From: GCA-2737725 sp965229355
Lineage (GTDB): Bacteria > Pseudomonadota > Alphaproteobacteria > Rhodospirillales > Rhodospirillaceae
NCBI GenBank assembly: GCA_965229355.1
Contig: OZ245869.1
Location: forward strand, 1,488,001 to 1,552,000
Direction: 5' to 3'
Length of the DNA stretch: 64,000 nucleotides
Below the pieces are notes generated by a model. The model worked only from the letters and a program-made list of their open reading frames with translations. It searched no databases and was not told the DNA's origin. Of the stretch, positions 27,275 to 35,529 are shown in pieces. Made by a program: the position numbers and the translations under genes. Position 1 is the first letter of the stretch; the number at the start of each line of letters is the position of its first letter.

Positions 27275-28315
27275 ATGTCGCAGATTATCAAATTTCTATT
27301 GTTAGGCATGGTCTTTTGCGGTTCTGCCCATGCAGATGAAACATCGGCCGTGGTTTTGATGTATCATCGCTTTGGCGAGGCGAAGTATCCGTCAACCAAC
27401 ACGACTCTGGCGCAACTTGATGCGCATATTGCTTACCTGAAGCAGAATAACTTTCATGTCGTGCCGCTCCCTCAGGTTGTTGCCGCACTCAAAAACGGCA
27501 CGGCGTTACCGCCTAAAACCCTCGCGATTACAATTGACGATGCGTACAAGTCCGTCATGAAAGAGGGGTGGCCGCGTTTTCAAAAAGCCAATCTGCCGTT
27601 CACCGTGTTTGTCGCCACTGAAGCTGTTGATCAGAAGTATTCCGACATCATGAGCTGGGATGATCTGCGTGCGCTTAAGGCAGCAGGCGTTAACCTGGAA
27701 GGTCATAGCCATGCTCACCCGCACGCTCCAACAATAAGCGCGGATGACGTGGCAGAGGACTTGGCGCTGATGAAAGCCCGGTTTAAAGCCGAACTTGATC
27801 TCGTGCCCAAACTCTATGCGCATCCTTATGGTGAAGCAGGCTCAGAAGATTTAGAGATCGTGCGCAAAGCTGGTTTCATCGCAGCCTTTGGGCAGAATTC
27901 TGGTCCTGTGTATGCGCAAGCCCATCCGTATTTATTGCCGCGCTTTGCGCTCAACGAAAACTATGGTGTCCTGGATCGGTTTGCGCTGGTGGTGAATTCC
28001 AAGCCACTGCAAGCTGTCAACATTACACCCGCTAACCCTGTGCTGCGTCTTAATCCGCCGGTGATGAGTTTTGATATTATCGACCCGCCTGAGAATCTGT
28101 CGGCGCTGTCGTGCTTTGGGTCGCGCAGTGAAAGACTGACCACCACTATAAATGGCGCATCCGTCAAAATCGCATCGGCAGCGGTGTTCCCAAAAGGCCG
28201 AGTGCGTGTGAACTGCACACTTAAATCCAAAGGCCAGTGGTATTGGTTCGGGCAGGAATTTTTAGCAGGCGGCGGGACCGAAGGCGTTCCGGTGCATGCG
28301 CGTTATGCCAATTAA
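27275..28315 (+). CDS. Secreted polysaccharide deacetylase-family protein
   Basis: Starting at ATG 27275 (ribosome site AGAAG just before), the protein has 346 residues and opens with a signal peptide ending near FCGSAHA. The NodB-type catalytic domain spans about residues 30-190: VLMYHRFG, then TIDDAY (metal aspartate pair, normally TFDDG) and HSHAHPH (the H-S/T-x-x-x-H metal site). The C-terminal 110 residues form an unknown beta-rich part. Such enzymes remove N- or O-acetyl groups from wall or surface glycans. In-frame ATGs at 27254 and 27272 are alternatives, but 27275 gives the cleanest signal peptide. The stop overlaps the convergent glucosaminidase gene by 4 bp. Confidence 0.85.
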   Translation: MSQIIKFLLLGMVFCGSAHADETSAVVLMYHRFGEAKYPSTNTTLAQLDAHIAYLKQNNFHVVPLPQVVAALKNGTALPPKTLAITIDDAYKSVMKEGWPRFQKANLPFTVFVATEAVDQKYSDIMSWDDLRALKAAGVNLEGHSHAHPHAPTISADDVAEDLALMKARFKAELDLVPKLYAHPYGEAGSEDLEIVRKAGFIAAFGQNSGPVYAQAHPYLLPRFALNENYGVLDRFALVVNSKPLQAVNITPANPVLRLNPPVMSFDIIDPPENLSALSCFGSRSERLTTTINGASVKIASAAVFPKGRVRVNCTLKSKGQWYWFGQEFLAGGGTEGVPVHARYAN

Positions 28316-29343
28316 AGCGGCTTGGTTTCCGTCGCTAATAGGGCCGTCGTTTGTGGCTTGCGTTGATCGGCAAAAGTTGCGCGGTCCAGAACACTTAAAT
28401 CGTTCGCGCGTATAATCGTCCGCAAAGCTTCTACATAAGCCTGTCCCCGGCCTGAATATTTCGTCAAAGCTCCCGCCAATACACGCCCATCCAACACGCC
28501 TTTGGCATTCAGCATATTGGCGCGCATGTGGCGGAAATTCTTATAGGCCTTATGCGTATTCAAGTTGTGGGCGTAAGACAGTGTGGATTCGTAGATATCC
28601 CGGAACGCCTGGATGCTATGGGTTTCTCCGTCGCGGCGCCCTTTGGGAATAATCCCGGCCTCATCATTCCAAACCCATTGCCCGTATAGCGCATTGCCTT
28701 CAGCGGCAAAGCGCGACAAGCCCCAAGCGCTTTCCTCGGCAGCTTGCGCGATCACCAGCGACACCGGCAATGGCGCAACACGCAACAATAACTCATCGAC
28801 CAAGTCAGCGGGGCTGATTGTCGCCATATCAACAGCAGGCGCTTCATCCTCGGGGCTGTCTTCAATCACTTCATAGATTTTGCCCAAGCGTTCCAACTCG
28901 GACACATCATCATCCGTCAGGGTTTCTTGGAATTTCAGTTTTTTAGAGATCGCTTCAATCTTGGTGCGCTCGGTTAGAATTTGTTCATTCACAGCCAGCA
29001 CCAACGGCAAGACTGATCCGATAAACAAATCTTTACGACGCTCAACTTCTGGCACTTGGCCTAAGTCTTCCGGAATTGTGCGCACCAGTACACGTGGCAC
29101 ACCACGGCCCTCGCGAATGCGTGTGATGTCGTAATCAATGCTGGCAAATGCTTCTTCCAAGCGGGCCACCATAAACGGCGCTTCGCTGTGGCCAACTTCA
29201 ACTTCCCAGCGCTGGGCTATTGCATCGCCCACATCAAATTTCTGGTAAAGATAGACGCTGGATGTTGCGCTGAAGACAGCCGCTGCCATCAGCGCAACAA
29301 TAACGCGCTTGCGGAAGGGCGTGAGTGTGGACAAAGCCGTCAT
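28312..29343 (-). CDS. Bax-like glucosaminidase-domain protein
   Basis: This 343-residue protein has a short cytoplasmic start and one membrane anchor at about residues 14-32. A C-terminal endo-beta-N-acetylglucosaminidase domain starts near 190: VSLVIAQAAEESAWGLSRFA holds the catalytic glutamate region, with YGQWVW and YAHNLNTHKAYKNFR after it. It is expected to cut peptidoglycan in the periplasm, like E. coli Bax. ATG 29343 is taken as start; a GTG at 29367, 3 bp after the upstream gene, is an alternative. It follows the NifU gene and converges on the deacetylase gene with a TTAA overlap; both may act on the envelope. Confidence 0.82.
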   Translation of the reverse strand: MTALSTLTPFRKRVIVALMAAAVFSATSSVYLYQKFDVGDAIAQRWEVEVGHSEAPFMVARLEEAFASIDYDITRIREGRGVPRVLVRTIPEDLGQVPEVERRKDLFIGSVLPLVLAVNEQILTERTKIEAISKKLKFQETLTDDDVSELERLGKIYEVIEDSPEDEAPAVDMATISPADLVDELLLRVAPLPVSLVIAQAAEESAWGLSRFAAEGNALYGQWVWNDEAGIIPKGRRDGETHSIQAFRDIYESTLSYAHNLNTHKAYKNFRHMRANMLNAKGVLDGRVLAGALTKYSGRGQAYVEALRTIIRANDLSVLDRATFADQRKPQTTALLATETKPL

Positions 29344-29370
29344 TCGTCGTGGAACCGACGAACGCACATC

Positions 29371-29934
29371 CTAGTTTATAGCTTCAACTTGCTGCACTTC
29401 TGGCACGTAGTGCCGCAGCATGTTTTCAATACCCATCTTCAATGTCGCTGTTGAGCTGGGGCAGCCTGAGCATGAGCCGCGCATGTGCAAATACACCGTG
29501 CCGCTCTTGAAGCCCTTGTAAATGATATCGCCGCCGTCTTGCGCCACAGCCGGACGCACGCGGGTATCTAACAGTTCTTTGATTTGCGAAATAATTTCGG
29601 GGTCGATGCCCTCGTCGTTGAATTCTTCGGTGTCGTCATCGCCTGCAGCTTCGCCCACGACCGATTGGCCAGAGGTGAAGTGATCCATCACCGTACCCAG
29701 AATCATCGGCTTCAATGTTTGCCAGGACTTTTCGTCGGACTTGGTGACAGTAATGAAGTCGCTGCCCAAGAACACGCCCTTCACGCCATCTAATGCAAAG
29801 AGGTTCTTGGCCAGCGGCGAGCGCTCGGCCGCTTCTGTCGATGTAAAGTCCGCAACCCCCGCCGACATCACGTCACGACCCGGTAAGAACTTTAGGGTCG
29901 CGGGATTCGGGGTTTCTTCGGTTTGAATGAACAT
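29371..29934 (-). CDS. NifU-like Fe-S cluster scaffold/carrier (NfuA type)
   Basis: This 187-residue protein has an N-terminal Nfu_N domain (MFIQTEETPNPATLKFLPG) and a C-terminal NifU domain from about residue 110. That domain ends with MRGSCSGCPSS, whose CxxC (C155, C158) holds a [4Fe-4S] cluster at a dimer interface. It delivers clusters to target enzymes. This two-domain form is standard in alphaproteobacteria and mitochondria. A promoter-like pair lies upstream at 29971-29999. The usp gene lies 108 bp upstream and the glucosaminidase gene follows closely. Confidence 0.93.
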   Translation of the reverse strand: MFIQTEETPNPATLKFLPGRDVMSAGVADFTSTEAAERSPLAKNLFALDGVKGVFLGSDFITVTKSDEKSWQTLKPMILGTVMDHFTSGQSVVGEAAGDDDTEEFNDEGIDPEIISQIKELLDTRVRPAVAQDGGDIIYKGFKSGTVYLHMRGSCSGCPSSTATLKMGIENMLRHYVPEVQQVEAIN

Positions 29935-29970
29935 CTGTGGGCGGTCCTTATTCTGGCCAAAAGCAACCCT

Positions 29971-29999
29971 TACCTATGTCCCTTAGGGCCTCCAATCAA
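29971..29999 (-). promoter_or_regulatory. Putative promoter of the NifU-like gene
   Basis: On the minus strand TTGATT (29999-29994), 17 bp, then TAGGTA (29976-29971), about 35 bp before the ATG. The match to consensus is moderate. Confidence 0.3.
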
Positions 30000-30042
30000 G
30001 CCACCCCAGGTTGGGCATTAGATCGGCAGTGACCTCAGGCAC

Positions 30043-30552
30043 TTAGCTCATGTTGTCCACTTGTTGGTCACTGAGATGGCCAGGCACGATTGTAACGGGG
30101 ATGCGAATCTTGCCCGTCAACTTGCCCGACAGGGCGGCGACAAGGGCACCAGGGCCCTCTGGGCCTGTGCCTGCGCCTAATACCAAAACAGAGATACTGG
30201 GGTCATCGTTAATGACCGCTAACAGTTGTTCCATGGTGTCGCCCTCGCGCAGGTACACCAGCGGATAAGTGCCGGTCTGGCGATACACATCACCGGCGAC
30301 GGCTTTCAACACTTCCTCGGCCTCACTGCGCGCTTCGCGTTCCATCAATTCTCCAATGGTCGCAAAATAATGCGAGTCACGTTGAGGTACGTTGTAGAAC
30401 AGCACAATAATGCCGCCGGTATGCACAGCGCGGCGGCAGGCAAAGCGCACCGCAGCATGCAGTTCGGCTGAACTGTCGACAACAAGCAAAAATTTACGCG
30501 CGATTTTTTGCGCAGCTAAATCCGATGTTTGTGTCTCGGGTGTGTCGCTCAT
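30043..30552 (-). CDS. Universal stress protein (UspA family)
   Basis: This 169-residue protein has the Usp fold: KFLLVVDSSAELHAAVRFA at the start, VYLREGD in the middle, then SISVLVLGAGTGPEGPG and a closing IPVTIVPG. The ATP-binding G-x2-G-x9-G motif is only partly met, so nucleotide binding is uncertain. The start at ATG 30552 lies 2 bp after the stop of the TIGR02186 gene; a longer frame from 30588 would overlap that gene. It is the last gene of the tauE / TIGR02186 / usp operon. Confidence 0.85.
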   Translation of the reverse strand: MSDTPETQTSDLAAQKIARKFLLVVDSSAELHAAVRFACRRAVHTGGIIVLFYNVPQRDSHYFATIGELMEREARSEAEEVLKAVAGDVYRQTGTYPLVYLREGDTMEQLLAVINDDPSISVLVLGAGTGPEGPGALVAALSGKLTGKIRIPVTIVPGHLSDQQVDNMS

Positions 30553-30554
30553 GT

Positions 30555-31298
30555 TTACGCCCGTCTGAATGCGACACTCGCGGCCCAACCGGCTGCGGCG
30601 GCTAACAGAATCGAAAGCAATCCGTAAATCACACTATAGTTGTGCGCGAAATCAAACACATCAGCACCGAAACCAACCTTACTGATATTGAACGGCACAA
30701 TCTCAGCCGCCGCCACAGTGCCATTGCGGAAAAGATACACTTCTACAAAGTATGTGCCTGTCGGCACGTTCGATGGAAACAAAATGCGTGTACGAAACAG
30801 CCGGTTCGATGTGGTGTTCACCGAACTTAATCCTTCATCATAAAGCTGCTCTTCTGTTTTCAATCGTAAAAGAGCACTGCGATATTCTGTCAGGCTTTCG
30901 GGCGTAATGTCGCTTTCATCGACAGTTTCAAGACGCAGGTTTTCAGTGCCAATTTGAAAGCGCGATAACAAATTCGGCGGCGCAAACTCTTCTAATGGGC
31001 GGCTCGATGCGATGCGGTAAAACGAGGGGACATCACGGAATGTCACGGACTCTCTGTTCACCCACACTGGGCCTACGCGGCCCTTTTTGCGCAATGTAAT
31101 CTCGCGCGCGGGCCCTTTCACAACAATCGCTATATCGCCAGGTCCGTCGGTTGCGCCAAACAATAAAACTTCTTTGCCGGTGAAGCCTGTGGTGATGGCC
31201 ACCAAGTTTTCCGAGACATCGGCCACCAACGGTGCTTCTTGTGCACGCGCAGTTGATATACTTGCAATTGTCAGCAGCGCCGCGAAAAGCTTTCTCAT
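30555..31298 (-). CDS. TIGR02186 (Alph_Pro_TM) family membrane protein
   Basis: This 247-residue protein has a signal peptide ending near STARAQ, a periplasmic region rich in beta structure, and one C-terminal membrane helix at about residues 222-243 followed by a basic end (FRRA). The features EVLLFGATDGPGDIAIVVKGP and RTRILFPSNVPTGTYFVEVYL, seen here in their key parts FGAT-DGPGD and FPSNVPTGTY, fit the Alph_Pro_TM family. That family is nearly restricted to alphaproteobacteria and often sits beside TauE exporters. Its molecular role is unknown. The start overlaps the stop of the tauE-like gene as ATGA, so translation is coupled. Confidence 0.85.
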   Translation of the reverse strand: MRKLFAALLTIASISTARAQEAPLVADVSENLVAITTGFTGKEVLLFGATDGPGDIAIVVKGPAREITLRKKGRVGPVWVNRESVTFRDVPSFYRIASSRPLEEFAPPNLLSRFQIGTENLRLETVDESDITPESLTEYRSALLRLKTEEQLYDEGLSSVNTTSNRLFRTRILFPSNVPTGTYFVEVYLFRNGTVAAAEIVPFNISKVGFGADVFDFAHNYSVIYGLLSILLAAAAGWAASVAFRRA

Positions 31299-32224
31299 CG
31301 CTCACCGCCCGTGAACGAATAGATATCAGAGGGCGTGCGCACCAAATCAAATGCCAATTGCCCGGCCATGCCCAACACCAGCAACGCCAACAGCAAACGC
31401 AATTGTTCGTTTCGCAATTTCAATGCTATCCGCGCGCCCAACTGCGCACCGATTACGCCGCCGATCAGCAGCAACAGCGCCAACACAACATCGACGGTGT
31501 TATTCACAACAGCTTGCAGGAATGTGGTGTTCGCGGTGACAAAAATAATCTGAAACAGTGATGTGCCGATCGCCACTGTGGTCGGCATACCCAGAATGTA
31601 AATCATGGCTGGCACCATGATGAACCCGCCGCCCACGCCCATCAGTGCCGCGAGAATACCAACCAAGAAGCCCAAGCCCAGCGGCACGATAGCTGAAATG
31701 TACAGTTTCGATTTATGAAACCGCATCTTAAAGGGCAGGCCATGAATCCAAGTATGACGACCGGCGCGCGTCTGCGGTAAGGGCGCTGTGGTGGTGGCGC
31801 GCTGCCGAATGGTGCCGGGCAAGCTTTCCCAGGTCATCAAGCCGCCGATGACCGATAAGAAAATGACATAGCAAAGACCAATCACCAGATCGATTTGCCC
31901 CATGTCCTTCAGGAGTGAAAACAGCCAGACCCCGAAGCCAGACCCTATGAAGCCGCCGATTGTCAGGACCATGCCCATGCGTAAGTCGACGTTACCGCGG
32001 CGCAATTGGGTGATCACGCCCGAGACAGAGGTGGCGACGATTTCGTTGGCACCCGTTCCGACCGCTACGGGTGCAGGCACGCCCAAAAAAACCAAAAGCG
32101 GCGTGATCAAAAATCCGCCGCCGACTCCGAATAAGCCAGACAGCAAACCAACCCCGCCGCCCAAAGCCAGGACGACAAAGACATTCACCGACATTTCTGC
32201 AATGGGCAGATAAATTTGCATCAT
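31295..32224 (-). CDS. TauE/SafE-family anion exporter
   Basis: This 309-residue inner-membrane protein has about eight hydrophobic helices in two repeats. Each repeat carries the family's glycine-rich turn: GLFGVGGGFLITPLLVFLG near residue 30 and ALMGVGGGFIMVPAMIYILG near 190, seen as GVGGGF twice. TauE/SafE members export sulfite, sulfoacetate or related organic anions. Its stop overlaps the next gene by 4 bp (ATGA). It leads a three-gene operon with the TIGR02186 and usp genes, so the substrate may be linked to stress or sulfur handling, which is inference. Confidence 0.9.
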   Translation of the reverse strand: MMQIYLPIAEMSVNVFVVLALGGGVGLLSGLFGVGGGFLITPLLVFLGVPAPVAVGTGANEIVATSVSGVITQLRRGNVDLRMGMVLTIGGFIGSGFGVWLFSLLKDMGQIDLVIGLCYVIFLSVIGGLMTWESLPGTIRQRATTTAPLPQTRAGRHTWIHGLPFKMRFHKSKLYISAIVPLGLGFLVGILAALMGVGGGFIMVPAMIYILGMPTTVAIGTSLFQIIFVTANTTFLQAVVNNTVDVVLALLLLIGGVIGAQLGARIALKLRNEQLRLLLALLVLGMAGQLAFDLVRTPSDIYSFTGGER

Positions 32225-32297
32225 CGACTTCTAGGCGCAGCTAGGGAGCCGATCAAGCCTACATATATATGAGTAAAGCGTTAGCGACTGGAAAGGC

Positions 32298-33236
32298 CTA
32301 GCGCTTCGGTAAATCGTAGTCGCTGGTCGATTTGGCGCGGTCTTTCGCGAAGGCCTTTAAAGCCTCTTGCGCTTCGGGGCTGCCCACAACGGTTGCAATC
32401 TTTTGCCCTAATTCTTTCAGGCGCTTGCCCCAGGCCTGCTCGCCTTTGGGGTCGGTAATCCGGGGCAAAAAGGTGCGGAAGTCCTTGTCGCGCACCAGCA
32501 TCGGCCACAGCACGTTCAACAAGTCCAAACCGACCGTACCAAAGCAACCAAAGGTCACATGCACGGTGCCGGGGGTCATGGCTAAAGCTTCATGATAAAT
32601 GCCGCGCGGGATGTACAGAACATCGCCCGGTTTCATCACAAAGTCGGCAATCACCTCGCCGCGTTCTTCAGGCTTTGGCTGCGTGATTTGTCGATCGAAC
32701 ATGTCATGGCGAATGGGGTTTTCAGCGCGGCCATTGTAAATCCGCCAGCGCTTTTCACCTTCGGTATGAAACACCCACGCATCATGCGGGTCACAGTGAG
32801 CTTGAAATGCCTGCACGCCCATCCAGGAACAATACAAATTCGCCTGGGTATACATGCCCAATGTATCGCGAAAAGCGTTGGCAACATCGCGCAGTTCTGG
32901 GGTCAGCGAATCAATGTATAGCAGGTTCAAAGTGGCGCCTTGCTTCACCATCTCCATGACCCGCGCAGGGTCAGGTGTGAAGGCTTTTTCACCGCGTAAA
33001 TCCCGTACGCGGCAGTATTTATTGGGGTGCACCTGTTCCTTGTTCAGCGTCATCAGGAACGTCTCGCGCGTCCACAGCGCTGTCTGAGACATGATCGCAT
33101 TTAACTGCGGCCATGGCATGAGGTTCGGGAATTTTTGCGTAGCCTCGGCTGGAATATGCAGAAAGCGCTCGCCAAAATAATCGCGGAAAAAATCCTCTTC
33201 AGATATCGGCGCAATGATATTGGCAAAAGACGTCAT
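32298..33236 (-). CDS. JmjC/cupin_4 2-oxoglutarate oxygenase-like protein
   Basis: This 312-residue protein resembles bacterial ribosomal-protein hydroxylases (YcfD/RoxA group). It shows FFRDYFGERFLHIP at the start, the iron-binding HCDPHD (H-x-D) with FHTEGEKRWRIYNG, and a second histidine in LYIPRGIYHEALA. A C-terminal helical part follows. The family hydroxylates arginine or histidine in ribosomal proteins, but other substrates occur. It starts 2 bp after the fcl stop, as the third gene of gmd-fcl-cupin. That location is unusual and would also fit a role in modifying a sugar or a surface molecule. Confidence 0.82.
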   Translation of the reverse strand: MTSFANIIAPISEEDFFRDYFGERFLHIPAEATQKFPNLMPWPQLNAIMSQTALWTRETFLMTLNKEQVHPNKYCRVRDLRGEKAFTPDPARVMEMVKQGATLNLLYIDSLTPELRDVANAFRDTLGMYTQANLYCSWMGVQAFQAHCDPHDAWVFHTEGEKRWRIYNGRAENPIRHDMFDRQITQPKPEERGEVIADFVMKPGDVLYIPRGIYHEALAMTPGTVHVTFGCFGTVGLDLLNVLWPMLVRDKDFRTFLPRITDPKGEQAWGKRLKELGQKIATVVGSPEAQEALKAFAKDRAKSTSDYDLPKR

Positions 33237-33238
33237 GA

Positions 33239-34174
33239 TTACGCTTTGTTCGCTTTATACCACTCGTATGTTGCGGCAATGCCTTCGCGTAGGCCAATCT
33301 TGGCTTTCCAACCCAGCCTATGAATACGACCGCAATCTAATAATTTACGCGGTGTCCCATCAGGCTTTGTTGCATCAAACGTGAAACCACCTTTAAAACC
33401 AACAACGTCAGCAATGAGTTCGGCCAATTCACGGATGGTCACGTCAGACCCTACGCCTGCGTTCAACGGCACGTCACCTGAATAATTCTTCAACAAAAAT
33501 ACGCAAGCATCGGCCAAATCATCGACGTGCAAAAATTCACGCATAGGTTTGCCCGAACCCCACAATTCCAAAGCTGATGAATTTTGCAGTTTGGCGTTAT
33601 GCGCTTTCACCATCAAAGCCGGCAACACGTGACTTGAAAGCAGATCGAAGTTGTCGCCCGGACCATACAAGTTGGTCGGCATGGCGCTGATGAAATCTGC
33701 ATTATATTGACGGCGATACGCCTGGCAGAGCTTCACGCCAGCAATCTTCGCAATTGCATACCACTCGTTGGTCGGCTCCAGCGGGCCAGTTAACAATGAG
33801 TCTTCATTGATTGGCTGTGGCGCCATGCGTGGATAAATGCAACTCGAACCCAAGAACAACAGTTTCTCAACACCAATTTTATGGGCGTTGGTGATAATGT
33901 TGGATTGGATTTGTAAATTCGCATCCAAAAAATCTACGGGCCGTGTGTTGTTGGCATGAATACCGCCCACGACAGCCGCCGCTACAACAACCACTTGCGG
34001 CTTTTTATCTGCCATCCATGCTTCCACATCGGCTTGGCGCGTTAAGTTCAGTTCTTGGCGCGACGCTTTCAGAACGTCACAGTTCTCGGTGGCCAAGCGG
34101 CGCACAACAGCACTGCCCACCATGCCGTTGTGGCCTGCGACCCAAACTTTTTTGCCAGCAATCGAAAAGCTCAT
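33239..34174 (-). CDS. fcl: GDP-L-fucose synthase
   Basis: This 311-residue NADPH-dependent epimerase/reductase turns GDP-4-keto-6-deoxy-mannose into GDP-L-fucose. The Rossmann motif is GHNGMVGSAVVRR, and the family pattern GSSCIYPRMAPQPI-E holds the catalytic residues before EWYAIAKIAG (Y-x3-K). The sequence SAMPTNLYGPGDNFD is also diagnostic. Together with gmd 17 bp upstream it supplies GDP-fucose, used in capsule, LPS or exopolysaccharide. Confidence 0.95.
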   Translation of the reverse strand: MSFSIAGKKVWVAGHNGMVGSAVVRRLATENCDVLKASRQELNLTRQADVEAWMADKKPQVVVVAAAVVGGIHANNTRPVDFLDANLQIQSNIITNAHKIGVEKLLFLGSSCIYPRMAPQPINEDSLLTGPLEPTNEWYAIAKIAGVKLCQAYRRQYNADFISAMPTNLYGPGDNFDLLSSHVLPALMVKAHNAKLQNSSALELWGSGKPMREFLHVDDLADACVFLLKNYSGDVPLNAGVGSDVTIRELAELIADVVGFKGGFTFDATKPDGTPRKLLDCGRIHRLGWKAKIGLREGIAATYEWYKANKA

Positions 34175-34191
34175 GATGCTATGGCTCGCGG

Positions 34192-35265
34192 CTATTGCTC
34201 ATGCCGGGCAAAGCGTGCGGCCTCGGTCGAGACGACTTCTAAGTCGCTAGCGACCATTTCCTTTACCATCTCGCGCAGCGTTGTCTTGTGCTTCCAGCCC
34301 AGGACTTTGGCAGCCTTGGCTGGGTTACCTAACAGCAAGTCCACTTCAGTTGGGCGGAAGTAACGCGGATCGATTTCCACCAGCACTTTGCCGGTTTTCT
34401 TATCGATGCCCTTTTCTTCAACGCCCTTGCCCTTCCACTCAATTTCGCGACCGATTTCTTGGAACGCCAGCTCCACGAATTCGCGCACGGTTTGCGTTTG
34501 GCCGGTGGCCAGCACGTAATCATCACCTTGGGGCTGTTGCAGAATCATCCACATACCTTCAACGAAATCGCGGGCGTGGCCCCAATCGCGTTTCGCATCA
34601 ATGTTGCCCAAGTACACTTTATCCTGCAGGCCCTTTTCGATAGAGGCGACAGCGCGCGTAATTTTACGTGTCACGAACGTTTCACCGCGAATTGGGCTTT
34701 CGTGGTTGAACAGAATACCGTTTGAAGCGTGATAGCCATAAGCTTCACGGTAGTTCACGGTAATCCAGTACGCATACAGCTTGGCAGCAGCGTAAGGGCT
34801 GCGCGGATAAAACGGCGTTTTCTCGCTTTGTGGTGTTTCTTGCACCAAGCCATAAAGCTCAGACGTCGAGGCTTGATAAAACCGCGTTTTGTCTTTCAAG
34901 CCCAGAATGCGCATGGCTTCTAATAAGCGAAGCGTACCAATGCCGTCGGCATTAGCCGTGTATTCAGGTGTTTCAAAGCTGACCTGAACGTGGCTTTGGG
35001 CGGCTAAGTTATAAATCTCATCAGGCTGCACTTCTTGAACCAAGCGGATCAAGTTGGTGGCGTCGGTCATATCGCCGTAATGCAGGAACAGGCGCACATT
35101 GGCTTCGTGACTGTCGCGATACAGGTGGTCGATACGGCCCGTATTGAACGAGGACGAGCGGCGCTTCACGCCATGGACGATGTAGCCTTTGCTCAAAAGC
35201 AGTTCGGCAAGGTACGCACCATCTTGTCCGGTGACGCCAGTAATCAATGCAACTTTATCGGCCAT
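34192..35265 (-). CDS. gmd: GDP-mannose 4,6-dehydratase
   Basis: This 357-residue enzyme makes GDP-4-keto-6-deoxy-mannose, the precursor of fucose and related deoxy sugars. It shows the Rossmann loop TGVTGQDGAYLAELLL, the KRRSSSFNTGRIDHLY stretch, a catalytic S/T-x-S segment STSELYG, and YAAAKLYAYW (Y-x3-K). Length matches the family. ATG start at 35265; fcl follows. It is divergent from the polysaccharide dehydratase gene across a 264-bp gap that has no convincing promoter motif I can name. Confidence 0.96.
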   Translation of the reverse strand: MADKVALITGVTGQDGAYLAELLLSKGYIVHGVKRRSSSFNTGRIDHLYRDSHEANVRLFLHYGDMTDATNLIRLVQEVQPDEIYNLAAQSHVQVSFETPEYTANADGIGTLRLLEAMRILGLKDKTRFYQASTSELYGLVQETPQSEKTPFYPRSPYAAAKLYAYWITVNYREAYGYHASNGILFNHESPIRGETFVTRKITRAVASIEKGLQDKVYLGNIDAKRDWGHARDFVEGMWMILQQPQGDDYVLATGQTQTVREFVELAFQEIGREIEWKGKGVEEKGIDKKTGKVLVEIDPRYFRPTEVDLLLGNPAKAAKVLGWKHKTTLREMVKEMVASDLEVVSTEAARFARHEQ

Positions 35266-35529
35266 GAGACCCTGTATGATTTTTGATAAGAAGTGGGGAA
35301 GATAAGATCGGAAGCGGGGTTATATGATCCCGGTAAACAATGTGTTGGTTATGTCTTGTCCGACGCACAAACTCAACCAGGGCAAACCCGGCCCATGTGC
35401 AGGCCAAACATCGAGGTGTTTTTAGCCGCATTTTTTTAGGCCGAAAACCCCACACCGCCGTTTTAGAGCATCTAAGCCCTTCGATTCGCTTTGCTTAATC
35501 ACTTCGTGGTATGGTCTAACCCGGTTTCA

